From contig JAKCOZ010000008.1 in the NCBI GenBank assembly GCA_022605955.1, forward strand, positions 22,135,083-22,199,082: DNA of 64,000 nucleotides. Reading direction: 5' to 3'. The notes beneath the pieces were generated by a model. That model did not search any database and was not told the DNA's origin. It was given only the letters and a program-made list of their open reading frames with translations. Shown in pieces: positions 1 through 37,200 of the stretch (position 1 is its first letter; every line of letters begins with the position of its first letter). The DNA is from Rallus limicola. Its lineage: Eukaryota > Chordata > Aves > Gruiformes > Rallidae. A program made the position numbers and the translations under genes.

Positions 1-24871
<24,871 letters not shown>

Positions 24872-25060
24872 ACCCCTGCACAACCAGATGTACTAAAACT
24901 TCTTTGAAATTACTGTTGAAATTCCTCTACTTTCGCTGTATTGATATCCCAGTAATCAAATATAACATAGACTAAACTTTCAAAACTAGTAACTTAACAT
25001 TGATTTTTTTTTTATGCCACCCCCGTCCCCCTCCCCCCAATAAAGTGTAAACATGGCTGT
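24872..25060 (+). other. AGPS: AGPS 3' UTR, short form
   Basis: The region between the stop codon and the first canonical poly(A) signal is AT-rich and then strongly C-rich just before AATAAA. Cleavage would fall about 10-25 bases after the signal. The extent is inferred. Confidence 0.6.
25039..25044 (+). promoter_or_regulatory. Proximal AGPS polyadenylation signal AATAAA
   Basis: A canonical AATAAA lies 168 bases after the AGPS stop, followed by a GTGTAAACATGGCTGTTAAT stretch with GT-rich character. It is the first good signal after the coding region. Confidence 0.6.
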
Positions 25061-27106
25061 TAATGTTTATGGATTTTTACTTCTAATGCTCTTCACTTAG
25101 TGCCCAGTGGGTTAAGAGTTTATTGCCAACCAGGAAATTTAAATTTGGTTTTCAAGTTTGGTTAGGCAACACAGCTGACAGTATTTTCAGTGCTGGATGC
25201 TGCCAGATGTTTCTCACTAAAGCATCCCCTGCAAGAAGAACAAAGACTGACAACAGCATGTTCTACAGAAGCAGCTGCTCAACCCAGCATCATGCTAAAG
25301 GAAAGCTGCTAGGAGACAGATGAGAGAATACCAAGGAATACTTCACTGTGCTGAAGGACTGTGTATGCAACAGACTTGTAACCAGGAAATACTGGTACAA
25401 AAGTGCAAGCACAGGTCTTGATCAAAAGAGACAATGTAAGTCAAACTAATTCTGAGAAGTCAGTAGTCTCCCACTGTAGTGCTATTTGGAAATTCTTAAA
25501 CAGTTAGCTGTTCTGAGTTGTATTTGCATTGCTGGGATAATCTTAAATCATAGGTCAGTTACTAAGTTTTGTACAATGGACGTTTCTCACTGTTTGTTGA
25601 AAACAGGTTTGTAACAAAACTTTGCCTTCATCTGTACTTCAGTCTTAGTCTGTATGGTTTTTGCTCCTGTTCTTTTTGTTTTGCAGAGATGCAAAATATC
25701 TTTTTTCAGTAAAAAAAGTTTTGGTTATTCAAATGAAACTGCCCAGCACGGTCTTTTGGAACAGTTTAATAAAACACTTACATGGACAACATATTGTCAT
25801 CCTGAAAGTGAGATGCCCCGTTTTAGTTTTGTACAGTTTCCTATGGCCTTTATGAATCATTTATTTACTTCACTAGTAGCCACAGTTTTAATTCTCCATT
25901 TAACTTTAAGAAAATGAAATACTTTCTTGATCAGTGTCATATGAAAGTAAGCATTTTTACATTGTAACTTGAATCTTAACCAGTAAAACAAACTAAAAAT
26001 ATTTGTCAATACTCATGATCCATTTTTAAAGGTGGGTTCTTTTCTTAAAGCAAATTACCCAACTTTTTGATAATTAATGTATATGATTGCATAGGATAGA
26101 AAAATTTCAAATTATCCTTTGAAGACACTGTCACTAGCCAAGTGCATCACAGCTGTAGTGTCAGTCTGGACACCTTTTGTATTGGTAGTGCCCTTAAAGA
26201 GGACAAAAAGATAATATCGCATTTGTTTTTAAACTATTTTAGAATACTGTCTAATTAGCTTTCTGTTTTGGTAATATACCAAAACATGTATAAAATGCTT
26301 GAAAAATACTGCATATCAGACAACTTCGAGCTAGTCTAAAGATGAATTTCAATTCTGTACTGAAAATTCTTTAAAACCGTGAAGATTCAAAGCATCACTT
26401 CAAAATGCATGCTGTCAAGGTAATTAAAAACTTTATGATCTGCAGGTCATAAAACAATGTGATATTTGCAATGCAGCTATATTTATTTTGATTGGTCTTG
26501 GTTTCAGAGCATTTCAACATATCATATTTTTAGTTTTGACCTTCATGGTTCATAATTCAGCAGCAACCAAACAAGTAGGTGTAGCCTGTTTTAGGAAAGT
26601 TACTCTTCACACTGTGGTTAAGTGTTCCTTAAATCCATAATAGTGTCTCAAAGTGAATCTGTATGTTTGTGCAGGGGACTTCCTCATCTCGCATGCTGCA
26701 CGATGGTGACTACATGGCCACAACTGGCATCTTGCTGCTGACTTGTATCACTCTGAAACAGAGACCTTTCTAGGAGTTGGTAAATATGAAGGGTGAATAT
26801 GAAGGGTGTTTATGTGCCTCAATGAAAGTATATGTCTCAATATGAAGAATCAATTTTTAAGGAAAGTCTGTGAAGCCTTTTTGCAGAATGACAGCACAAA
26901 CAGAACTAAAACAACTAGTCATAGCTCAATAATGCTGGTCTCTTAAGACTTTAAGTACTACACAGCTCTACAACATCCTCCCCAGTTCTTAATTTTCTGA
27001 GTATGATTTCCCCATCCCTTCTTGTATTGAAATTACACAGGCAAAACCTCTTTGTACGCCTTCTTCTAACCTTTAAATAGACACTGGCTTCTGAATGTGA
27101 TTTAAA

Positions 27107-27130
27107 ATGCAGTAAAGATTTTTACTGCAT
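27107..27130. repeat. Hairpin, 10-bp perfect stem, 4-base loop
   Basis: ATGCAGTAAA (27107-27116) and TTTACTGCAT (27121-27130) are exact reverse complements around GATT. If the long AGPS 3' UTR is used, this would fold in the mRNA. Confidence 0.55.
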
Positions 27131-28001
27131 GTCAATTGTCCTATGGGAAGGTGAAATAACAGGCTATAAGAGTCCCAAAGCAATGTCACTAGATAGCTCT
27201 GAGGAAAAGATTAACTACACATGTAATGGAATTTTTGTTTTCAATGGCCACCCTATTGCTGTCTTCCTGAATATTTTTCTATCTTACAAACTGATAGGAG
27301 TTTAGTGAAGCTGCAGTTGGAGCACGTGTGTTGGTGATAGTCTTCAATTTCACACTTAAACGCCTAATGGAAATAGAGAAGAGTAATGTGAGTTCAAGAG
27401 ACCTAGATACAGACCATGACCCATTTAAAAGAAATCTTCCCTTCTCTAATACTGAAGTCTTCCACCACTCCTCCTTCTGTCTTCTCTACTTTTAAAGACT
27501 TCACTTCCCATAGCTGCAGCCTCTGAAATGGAGCTTGATTCATGCAGATCAGACATGTATCTTGACATTACACTTTTTAATTTGCTTGACTATTTTGGCC
27601 ATATGTAAGTTACAAGCAGTTTTAATTAAGGTTGTTGTGACTTCCAATTACACAGCTTCTGCTCTCCTTGAAGGAGGAAAGATGCAGAGTGAGTATGGCT
27701 TGACTGCAAAATGCATTTACATTGGATTGTTATGAAAGTTTTGAGGGGAAAGAAAAAAATCTGTTAGAAGTTGATCTGGGGTCAAAATCTTAAGATATTG
27801 AACAGTATGTTGGTTGAGTTAGAGATGTCATCTTTGCCTTATAGCTGTGAACAGAGGCCAGGCCAAATAGTTCTTCCATAGCAATGTAACTGAAAACAAT
27901 TTCAAAGGCAGGGATATGTGAGCACTGAAATCCAGAAAACACAAATTGTTTCTCAATCTTGGAAATGTATGTTTATCAAGGTTGTAATTTAACTTTCTGC
28001 A

Positions 28002-28007
28002 AATAAA
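28002..28007 (+). promoter_or_regulatory. Candidate distal polyadenylation signal
   Basis: AATAAAGCC lies within AT-rich DNA 3.1 kb after the AGPS stop, followed by a TGTTTGTCATTTTAGTGTG stretch suitable as a downstream GU-rich element. Confidence 0.35.
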
Positions 28008-28700
28008 GCCAAACAGTGTTTGTCATTTTAGTGTGAGATTAACTGTAAAACTTCAGTTGTAATGTTAAGAGATTATAGAACCTTATATTATTAATAAAAA
28101 GAAAATGGGCCTAAACAATTATGTGGTTTTGTGCTGAAACTAAACAAATATGTTCTACGAACTTCTCATCTTTGGTTCATTTTAATTGGTGGTAAACTTT
28201 TACATAAGGAATACTGTTAGGAAGTCTTTGGCAATTACAAAGAGAAGTAATACTGAATTTATAAATGTATGCTAAGGGAAGCTCTACAAAAACAGGCTCA
28301 CTGATTATGGTTTTGTCATCCCAACGCTGATTTGGGATTCCATATTACCTTGGACACAAATTGATGGTTTTCCCTAGGCTCTTCATGGAGACCAGAGTTG
28401 GCAGGTGGGTCTGTTCATGTTCAGCTTTAAGGTCTGCTGTAGTGCTCAAGAACAGAGATGCTCAAAGGTATTTTTCAAAAAAAAGTGTGCCATACTGTCT
28501 TTGAAAAATACTCATGCTGTCATTTTGAAATTATAAATTGTTTCAAAAATGTGTGGGATAAAATACTTGCAATGTTTACCTAAGTTGCAATAATAGTTAC
28601 CTCTGCTGAAAGGCTGTGAAATCTTTATTTATTTGTTTTTGCACTTTGGAAAAACAATGCATTGGACTCCTTATAGGGAAACTATGAATGTTTGATTCAA

Positions 28701-28706
28701 AATAAA
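28701..28706 (+). promoter_or_regulatory. Candidate distal polyadenylation signal
   Basis: AATAAAGCTAAATTTGTTTCC is the last AATAAA before the downstream LTR. A separate AATAAA also occurs at 28093. Confidence 0.35.
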
Positions 28707-28850
28707 GCTAAATTTGTTTCCATTGGCTGTTTAGAAACTCTGCTATAATGTTTTGAGAAGCATTCAGCTTATTTCTGCCTTCATGGCAGTATGCAGTAGT
28801 CCCCAAGTATGGGGACGTAACACCTTTTAAATGAGTGTATTCACTATAGT

Positions 28851-28855
28851 GCTAC
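28851..28855 (+). repeat. Target-site duplication, left copy
   Basis: GCTAC precedes the TG of the solo LTR. The matching GCTAT follows its terminal CA at 29448-29452, a 4/5 match of the length expected for ERVL insertion. Confidence 0.6.
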
Positions 28856-29447
28856 TGTCCTGCTTTCAGCTAGGATAGAGTTAATTTCTTTCTAGCAGTC
28901 TGTGGAATGCTGTTTGGGAGTTAGGATGGGAGCAGTGCTGGATAACACACTGATGGTTTTAGTTGTTGCCAAGCAGCCAAGGACTTTTCAGTTGTTCATA
29001 CTTCCTTGCTGATGAGAAGGGGGGGCACCCAGGAAGCTGGGAGGGGACACAGATAGAGCAGGTGACCCAAACTGGCCGAAGAGGGTATTCCACGCCAATC
29101 ACATCATGCTCAGCATAAAGTGGGGCTGGTGAGATGAGGAACAATCAGCTCCAGGACACATGGTTTTTGGAGACAGTCCAGTTTTGGGATGGCTCTGAGC
29201 TGCACAGCCTGAGTTGTACCGTTTGGTGAGAAACTGCATTGTGTATCACCAGTTTTACATATTTTGCTATAGAGTCCTATTATTATTATAGCTATCTCTC
29301 TGCTATCCCACTTTAACTATCCTTATCCCAACCTGCGAGGTTTTGGGGTTTTGTTTTCCCTCCCTTCCTCCTCCCCCAATTCCCTCCCCTTCTCCCTCTT
29401 AGGGAGCGAGTGGTTGCATGATGCTCAGCTCGGGCAAAAACACACCA
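28856..29447 (+). mobile_element. Solo ERVL-type LTR with target-site duplication
   Basis: The element begins TGTCCTGCTTTCAGCTAGGA and TAGAGTTAATTTCTTTCTAG. It continues with GGATAACACACTGATGGTTT, AAGGACTTTTCAGTTGTTC, GAAGCTGGGAGGGGACACAG, GACCCAAACTGGCCGAAG, a TATTCCACGCC with CATCATG block, then CTTATCCCAACCTGCGAGG. It ends GGGAGCGAGTGGTTGCATGA followed by ACACACCA. This is the layout of the widespread avian ERVL LTR, with TG...CA ends. No internal retroviral coding region is left. It sits just downstream of the last candidate AGPS poly(A) signal, in the same orientation. Confidence 0.88.
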
Positions 29448-32400
29448 GCTATAAAGTCTTAGAGCAGCTTTTTAAAGAATAAAATGGAAGCACTGATCAT
29501 GGCAGTGAAGCTGTAGGTATACAGAAAGATGATGGACAAAACTCTGATGTGACTACAATTGTGTACAGCTTAAGGTAATGGATGCTTCTAGGACTTCACA
29601 TCAAATTAGGAAATAAGTGTAGAACATTTTTGTTTAAAAAAAATATTTAAAATTAAACCTATATTTTCTAATGTTGAAGAATGTCAAAGATTGACACAAA
29701 TTTGCACCTGAGTGTCACGTGGCTGGCACTACTGTGGATGACCTCCCACGATGCTTTTACAAAGCAAAACATAAAGTGGACGTTCTCAAGGGAGGGCCTA
29801 GATAAAGCTGCTCCCCTGGGTGACACTGAGCATCTGGTTATCTGGTGTTGCTACTGCACCAGTCAGTGCTAGCTCAGCAACATCATATTCAAAGCAGTTA
29901 GAAGACAATGAATGGCATTGATGTTACATACTCAAATGAAGTTCAGCAAATACTGCGAACATAGAAGGGCAGTTTGATAAGTTCAATTCTTTGTAAGTCG
30001 CTTATTGATAGTGGCATTGATAAATACAATCTTGATGAGACGCAAGCTTGAGGATGTAGAAGGAATGAGGAGGTACAAACACAGCCGTTGACCTTTCTCC
30101 CTCCCAGCCCATAGCAGCAGCCAGCAGTTATTTCCTGTCTCCCTCTGTTCCTGCTGCTGCGGAGCAGGAAATCCTGGCTGCCCAGAGGCGAGGGTTAAAA
30201 GCCCTTCTGAAACATGAAGTGTCACACATGCTCACCTAGCAAATACATTGCAGCTGCGTAAATACACATAGAGACGAGGCTGTAAAAGCTGGTCATTAAG
30301 GAAAGTAAATCTGGCTAGTGTTAGAAAGCAAATGTAAGGAAGATGTGGGGGAGCTGAATGCTACATGAAAATCTCAGGGTTAGAATGACACTTGTTGACA
30401 AGACTTAAGTATGATACTGACTATGCTATGGGCTTAGAACATAGTCCCATAGTTCCTTACCTTGCTCAGGGCAATTTTGGCTTTAGCAAAATTTTCTAGG
30501 AAAACAAAGCAAATGCAATCTCTCTGCTGCTTAGTTTGCTCCTGATTGTCCCCACCAAAGCTCTTAAGGTTCGTGGACTGCTTCAGCCAGACTCATGTAA
30601 GATAGAAGTTTCACTGTATTAAATTTTTTGTGACTTTTGTGGAAAATACCAACCCTAATTTGGGCTGGCAAGAAAGATAAAAGCTGAAATGTCAGCTTCA
30701 CCCTTGTTAACACAAGAGAATCCATGTGGTAAAACCCCAAATATTAGTTGATGTACAACCATCTTAGAAGGGCAATGTACTCTGCCTTGTCGTGGTTTGT
30801 GGACCCTTAAAATGCTTTGAGTGTGTCAGACTGAAGACAAACTGGCAGTTTTAGTACTGCTGCTTCTGGGAGTACAGGACAACACTGTTCTTCCAGTCAA
30901 TAGCGTGTTGTTTTTTTTTTTAATTTAGATTTTCTTAATGAGGGCTTTGTTTTTCTCTGTCCACGCTTGTAATTGTTATGCTCCTGTTGTCAGCTGCGCT
31001 CAACTTCCCAGGTTAGCATATTCCAATGCGGGAACCTGAAGAACAGAAGCTGCTGGCTTCCTTCAGATGGTACTGGAGCTCAGTTTGTATGTGCAGAAGT
31101 GCCTCAGATATTATGGATACCTTTCTTCTTAAGAGGTGAGATCCCTTTAAAGCATCACATTAAAAATGTCTGCAGGGGTCAAGAACAAGCTGTGTAAGGG
31201 GGTCAGGGAAAGAGAAAAGATGTTGGAATAAGGCTGCAATAAGCTGGGTCTCTACGTGCGTTAGCAAAGTCCTGGCTGTTCTCCTGGTGAAAAGTTGCTC
31301 TGGCTTTACAAGTGTGGAGTCCTATGTTGTTACCCAGAATGTGGTTGAGGAAGCAGGATTTACTGTCCTGGATGAGGAGATGAGTGACTGCTGCCAGAGG
31401 TGCAGCACAGAAAGGTTCACAAAGGCTTCTACTCCTGCGCAGTGGGAAGGTTACCATTGCAACCTGGAATGCAGAGGCTGTCCATCTGCAAAGCTTCAGC
31501 GGGCAGCCCAGCCCATCAGCACGCTTAATAAAAACTTCTTGTACAGCTTCACCTGTCTGTTGCATGACTTATTGCTAACACAATAGTGACCAGGAAGCAA
31601 AGTGAATTGTTAACAGGGAAAACAGAGCAAGGGCAGTGCAAGCCAGTGTCTTGTTCATTACATTGAAATGAACATCTGGTAGCAACAGCCAGGCAGAAGG
31701 GACCTGGTTACTATAGAGAAATGATAAATTTAGTATGGTAACAAATCTGCTGCCTTGGTTACAATTTAGTACTGTAAGGCCGATGAGAGGAAATCACTGT
31801 CTCTTCATTTGTAGAGCCTTGTGCCGCTCTGTGGACATGAATAAAACATGACATTATTTCCTGTTCTTTTCAGTAGCTCACATAAGATTCCCCTACATTT
31901 CTGGCCTTGAGTAGCCAGACACATTCAGGTGTTTACAGCTCAGCATTTGTGGGCTCGCCTGCTCAGTCCTGCTACAGAGCTTTGAGTCCTTCCATTCAAC
32001 TTCTGTCTAGCATTATTTATTAAAACCAGAATTATCTTTGTTGCTGTTGCAAAAAGGATAGGGTGATTATTATCTGATCCTTTGAAAAGGTAGAAGAGCT
32101 GAAGTGTTGGTTTAGCTTTCTTTTCTTTTGTTTGCTTTAAAACTAAGTGCTGATGTGCTACAGCTGCAGACCAGTCTGCACGCAGCAAAGTCAAAACAGC
32201 TGTGAGTGGTAGGGTAGGGAACCTTGTGATGAATTATGCATTTGTAATGAGTATTTGCAATTGCAGAGACACTATAGCAATCCTCAAGACCTTCCGAAGC
32301 CTGAGCACAAGTACTTTTCACTGAAGTTAAATGCAAATTCCCATAATAGTGAGCTGAGCAGGTTGTACAGGCACAGGGACTTGTGTCTAGAAGTAAATGT

Positions 32401-32845
32401 GCTTGTAGCTTTTAGCCTCTGTGTGCAGAGCAGTGTGTTTGGTGCTGACACTTGGCATCTTGAACTATAACTGTGACATTGCACTTCTACTGTGAGTCTG
32501 AATGTGGGATTTGCTCATTGCTTGCAAATAAGCTCTTCAGAAACAAAATGGCGTGCACTGACTTCCCAGGGAGCTGACTGGGGTGTCGCATGCCAAGGCT
32601 GCTGAGGTTTGCTGATCTTTGCTGGGCTGGACTGCATGGGTGTTTAACACACAGGGAGAATAGCCTCCTTACAAGAGCTGTTTTCATTCTCTGCATTTGC
32701 AAACACCTGCCATTTTACTCCAGACAGGCTTTTCTTGCCCAGGCTCGGTATATTCTGGTCTGGAGAGAGACAGCTTTGTCCTTCTCATTGCTGCCATCCC
32801 TGCCTGAGTAAATCTCATCTGCCTTCACCCCATCATGTTTGGACT

Positions 32846-32860
32846 CCCCCCCCCCCCCCC
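32846..32860. repeat. C15 homopolymer
   Basis: Fifteen consecutive C bases lie in otherwise ordinary intergenic sequence. The length is prone to sequencing and replication error. Confidence 0.85.
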
Positions 32861-34191
32861 AATCCTAGTAGCCACAGAGGGAAAGATCTAGACCCTGAGC
32901 TCAGAGAGAATTTTTAAACAAAGAAGAAAGAAGTTGGACGCTACTGAGGGCTGTCCAGGTAAAAGACCACTCAGTGCTTTTCCTTTGGCAAATAACTATT
33001 TATCCCTCTTCCCTAACAATAGTAAGGGGTTTCAGCTGTATTTCTGTGCCAGGTGAGGTGCAAATTGGTGCATCTGGTGTGAGACAGGGGTCAGCCCTCA
33101 CCTGCCCCTTCTCTTGGCTCTTGCAGGCCTTTTTGTAGGGGTGGGCAGCTGCTCCTGCCCTGCTGTGAGGTGAGGCAGGGTGGGATGGGGCTGCAGACCT
33201 GTAGCAGTTCCCCAGAGTGGTGTGGGTGACTGGAGCAGGCAGATACTGGCAGGACATTCCCTATTGAGGTAAGAGGCTGTGCTTATGATGACACTGGTGG
33301 TTTTAATGTCTCTCTGGCTGCTTGTTGATTGTCATGTGAGGGCTTGGAGCAGATGTTTGGTATGGGTCAGGGAGGGAGAAAACTGAGTGGGGCTGCCCTT
33401 CACCTGAGGAGGCCCCTGTGGTCACAGTAGCTTGGAGGTGGCAGCAGGGCAGCAAAGGCTCTCCTCCCTGGGACAAAATGAAGCTGTATGAGGTGTCCTG
33501 TCAGAGACAGGCCCTTGGGGAAGGGCTTGGGGAAGCTAGCTCCTCTCTAAGGAAATGGGGAGCTCAGGAGGAAACCTGGGCCTGTGTGGAGTCTAGCTTC
33601 CATCAGAGGGTGTCTGCGCGTCCATGGGTACGTCTTGGCTTTTACTTCTGTTTCTGATGTGTTGAGGCAGGATTTGAATTTGAGACCTTTGAGTCTTGAA
33701 TGACTTAAAGGCTATTTCCCTTCTGTGCTGTGACATTAGTTGCTTATGATAACTCTTCTGCAAATCAAGCTCTGCCCTTGTTTATAAGCAGCCACCTCTG
33801 TATCCATGACTGCTAATGGATCTGTCCATTTTTTGTATGTTGAATTGGCTTGAGGTTGGCAACTGCTCAGCTGTGGAGCAAGGACAGCAATTGTTACTCA
33901 CCTTTGTACTCTGAAATAGCTTGGCTGTTTTTAGAAGAAAAAAGTAAAAAAGTATAATGCAAATTTTGCTTGGTATACTGAGTGTTCTGAAAGGAGTCTT
34001 CTTTGGGGCTGCGGCAGGTCACTTGTGTATTATGTACTCTGGGTTTGGCCTTTAAAACACCCCTCTTTTGTACACTGTTTCTGTCAAAATATGTGACTGT
34101 GAAATATCAACACACATGCTTACATTTTTGGATGTGAAGAATTACTCCACTTCAATCTTTCCTGCTTTTTCAAAACAATACATTAAAAAAA

Positions 34192-34210
34192 GGGGGGGGG
34201 GGGGGGGGGG
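34192..34210. repeat. G19 homopolymer following an A7 run
   Basis: Nineteen consecutive G bases directly follow seven A bases. Such a tract can form a G-quadruplex and is often mis-sized in assemblies. Confidence 0.85.
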
Positions 34211-37200
34211 AAATGAAGCATTCCTATACAGTGGAAGCTACAACTGAGTTTGCTCTTTAACTACTGTACTACTGTGACTTGGGTATAACCTGCCCATAAA
34301 ACTCCCCAGCTGCTCTAGTTCTTTTCCTGTTGGAAGGCTGGCCATAGAAAAAATTAAGACTACAGAACTGAAACCAAGATGTGAAATTAAACTTTTATTA
34401 AAGTAAATCAGGTCCTGGATTCATTTTAAAGAGTGAGGCAATAAAAGTGAACATATAAAAGAATGCAATTTAAAATAATGTAAATTCTTTTCATGTCATT
34501 TCTCTGTTTTCAATTTTATTGGTACAATTGAGTTATGTTTACTTAAGTTGCATACCTGTGTTTTTCCAACTGCAACAGTGGCTTGTGTGTTTGATGCCCT
34601 TCACTTTAGGGATGTGATGGAGAAAGAAGGGGGAATATACTAGCAAAAGCAAACCAGAGAGAGCTTATTATGGTTCCCTGCCACCTGGCACCAGTGCAAC
34701 ACAGGGTTGCCCAGAGGTCTCCTTGTTTCACCACAGGGGAAGAAGTCTTGGGCCTCTGCCCCACCATGGGTTGTCCTGCAGCTTCTAGGGCTGCCCAGCC
34801 CTCATGAGGAGGCAGCTGCTTACCCCCACTGCTGTCCTGTAGATTGGTGAGGATCCAGCCCCCTACAAGTGTCCTGCACATGGTGCAGAAGCAAGAGGGA
34901 GAAGGGATGACTGTGCAGGCATCGGGGCTGTTTAGCTATAAATAAATTATTATTAAACTATTTAACTAGAGAGGGAGCATCCAGAGCATCATTTCTCTGT
35001 ACTTCAACAGCAGTGGTTGCAGGACTGAAACGCTGGTATTGTATTGAATTACATTACCTGTTGATATCAATGTGTGTTGCTTAATTTTATTGAAGGTAAA
35101 ATGGAGGGAATTCCCTCTTGCTTCAGGATCTGCTGGGGTAGGGAGGCGGAATCCTTGTTTTCTTTTCTGGATTCTGAATTAATTATCTTTGCATTGAAGA
35201 AGCTGTAATTCCTGTAAAAGAGCATTTTCCAGCATGCTCTGTCAGGAATGCTGGAAGCCAGGAAGGAGCAGATGTGTAAGTGGGCTATGTGCATCTTGTA
35301 CCCAAGAGGGATGATGTGTTTGCCATGGGTGTAAAAATAAGAATCACCTGAGTGGAACAGAAAACTTACTACAGAAAAATATTTAGCTCTGCTTACATAG
35401 TTTACTCATTGTCTCTCTCTATCCCATTTGTTTGCAGAACTGTGGTCTCAGTCCTGCAACTACCAAGTCCCTTCAATTACTGCTGTCTTTGGAGAGACAC
35501 TCATTGTAATGGATCAAGCCCACATCTTGCAATCAGTCCAAAATGCTGCTCTGAATGTATAATAGTGCCATCACCAGTGGTTGCTGGCAAGGTTAGTCAC
35601 CTCTTTCATAGTATTGGAGTTGCTTTCAAGTAATTCTTTTCACCTGTTTGCAACTGAAAATGACCCTATTTCTATAAAGTATTGGCTAGCAAAGACTGCA
35701 GGGGTAATACATTTTAAGGTATCAGGACGGTCAGTGCAGATACAATACTGGATTCTTCTTCCTCTGAGTTTTTTGGGCAGGCTCTATCATAAGAAAAAAT
35801 TTCTGTGCTTCTGGTGGTGGCTTTTTTTTTGTTGGGGAGTTTTTGGTTTATGTTGTTCAGGTTTTTTTGGGTGATGGGGACATTGACTGGGTCTATACTG
35901 GCAAAGTTAGGCAGATGCTTTTGTGCAGGACAACATTTTCCTCTATTGTTGTTTCTCCTGGCATTTGATAAATTCAAATAAAACAATTTATCTGTTTTCC
36001 CAGTTTATAAAACTGGAGGGAAATGGTTTAGGTTATTTCAGCTGGACAAAAGATGAGCTCTGTAATCAAGTGTCCTGAGTCCAGGACAGTCTACTCTGGA
36101 GCACTCAGGACTCCTCAGCTGGAAAATGAACTTTATGGCAGATCTGTGTTTGTGTTTCCTGATGCTTCCAGTGTAGACCCTTCTCTCCTTAAATGTGGGG
36201 TAATCTGCATACCTAGTGGCAGTCTTAATTCACATCAAGGTAGTCTGTGTGGAAAATTAACACAGATTATCTTCAGTAATGCAACCATCGTGTTGATAAT
36301 TTTTCTAGTTTGGTAGACATAATTAATGTGGATAAAATGCTGAATTCTCTATCCTAGAGCTATTGTTTCTCAAAAATTGCACAGTCAAGCTCTGGTCTGC
36401 AAAGCTGATGTTCTTCTCTGGCATTTGGGAATGGGCAAGGTTGTTATTTTGACAACAGGATCCCATTCTTACTTGGCCTGTTGCCACTGCCCTCTGGCCC
36501 TTCCACTTTGGGATGAGAGATGTAAAGGATGTAATGCTGGGACAGAACAGAGGAGGCTAGAGCTCTTGTGGTTTCTCTGCTGTTACCAGCATACTGCCAT
36601 CTGGAAATCACTGAGGGAGCCTGTTAATTCAATTTTATTACTGTATATTTTAAAGACTGTCAGAGAAGCCCAGGGCTTTGGGACAGGTCTTCATTTTAGT
36701 TTAGTCTAAATCAAAATAAATAATAACATCCTCATGAAGATGTACAGGCACTGTGAGATACTTATCCAACCTGACATGATGAAAAAATAAACTAATGATG
36801 TTTTATAGGCTCATGAAAAAAATATTTACTTACCTCGTATGACTGTGCCAATAAAGTTTTAAACAGATTAAAAGCGAAGACAGATGCCAATGTTCACACC
36901 AATCACTTTGCATAAGACAAAAACAAAGGAGGAAACACAATTATCCCAAATTTAAGCTTGCCAAATCTGATTTAGATGTGTTAATGTTTGGTGTAACATG
37001 TACTTGTTTCTTATCTAAGACCAAGTTTTGCTATGGATTTGGCAAGGCCTTCGAGATAGTTGAAGAAAAATGGTATGAATATTGGATAAGATTTTTGGAT
37101 CCAAATATGCAATTAAGAATGCAAATAAACTTGAAATTAGGCTATTTTTTCTGTGCAGTATGTTTTTGAGACACACTGAATATACTAGTGTCTCTTAGCT

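Larger units (their letters stand above)
25061..28720 (+). other. AGPS: Possible extended AGPS 3' UTR / 3' flank
   Basis: This is 3.7 kb of AT-rich sequence with no repeat I recognise and only short open frames. Mammalian AGPS mRNAs have long 3' UTRs, so this stretch may be transcribed. AATAAA hexamers at 28002, 28093 and 28701 are candidate distal ends. A 13-bp tandem duplication lies at 26783-26808 and a 10-bp-stem hairpin at 27107-27130. Confidence 0.4.

Noticed and set aside
31620..31780. GGTAAC/GTTAC-rich stretch resembling RFX X-boxes
   Set aside because: Half-sites are not paired in the correct spacing; too weak to call.
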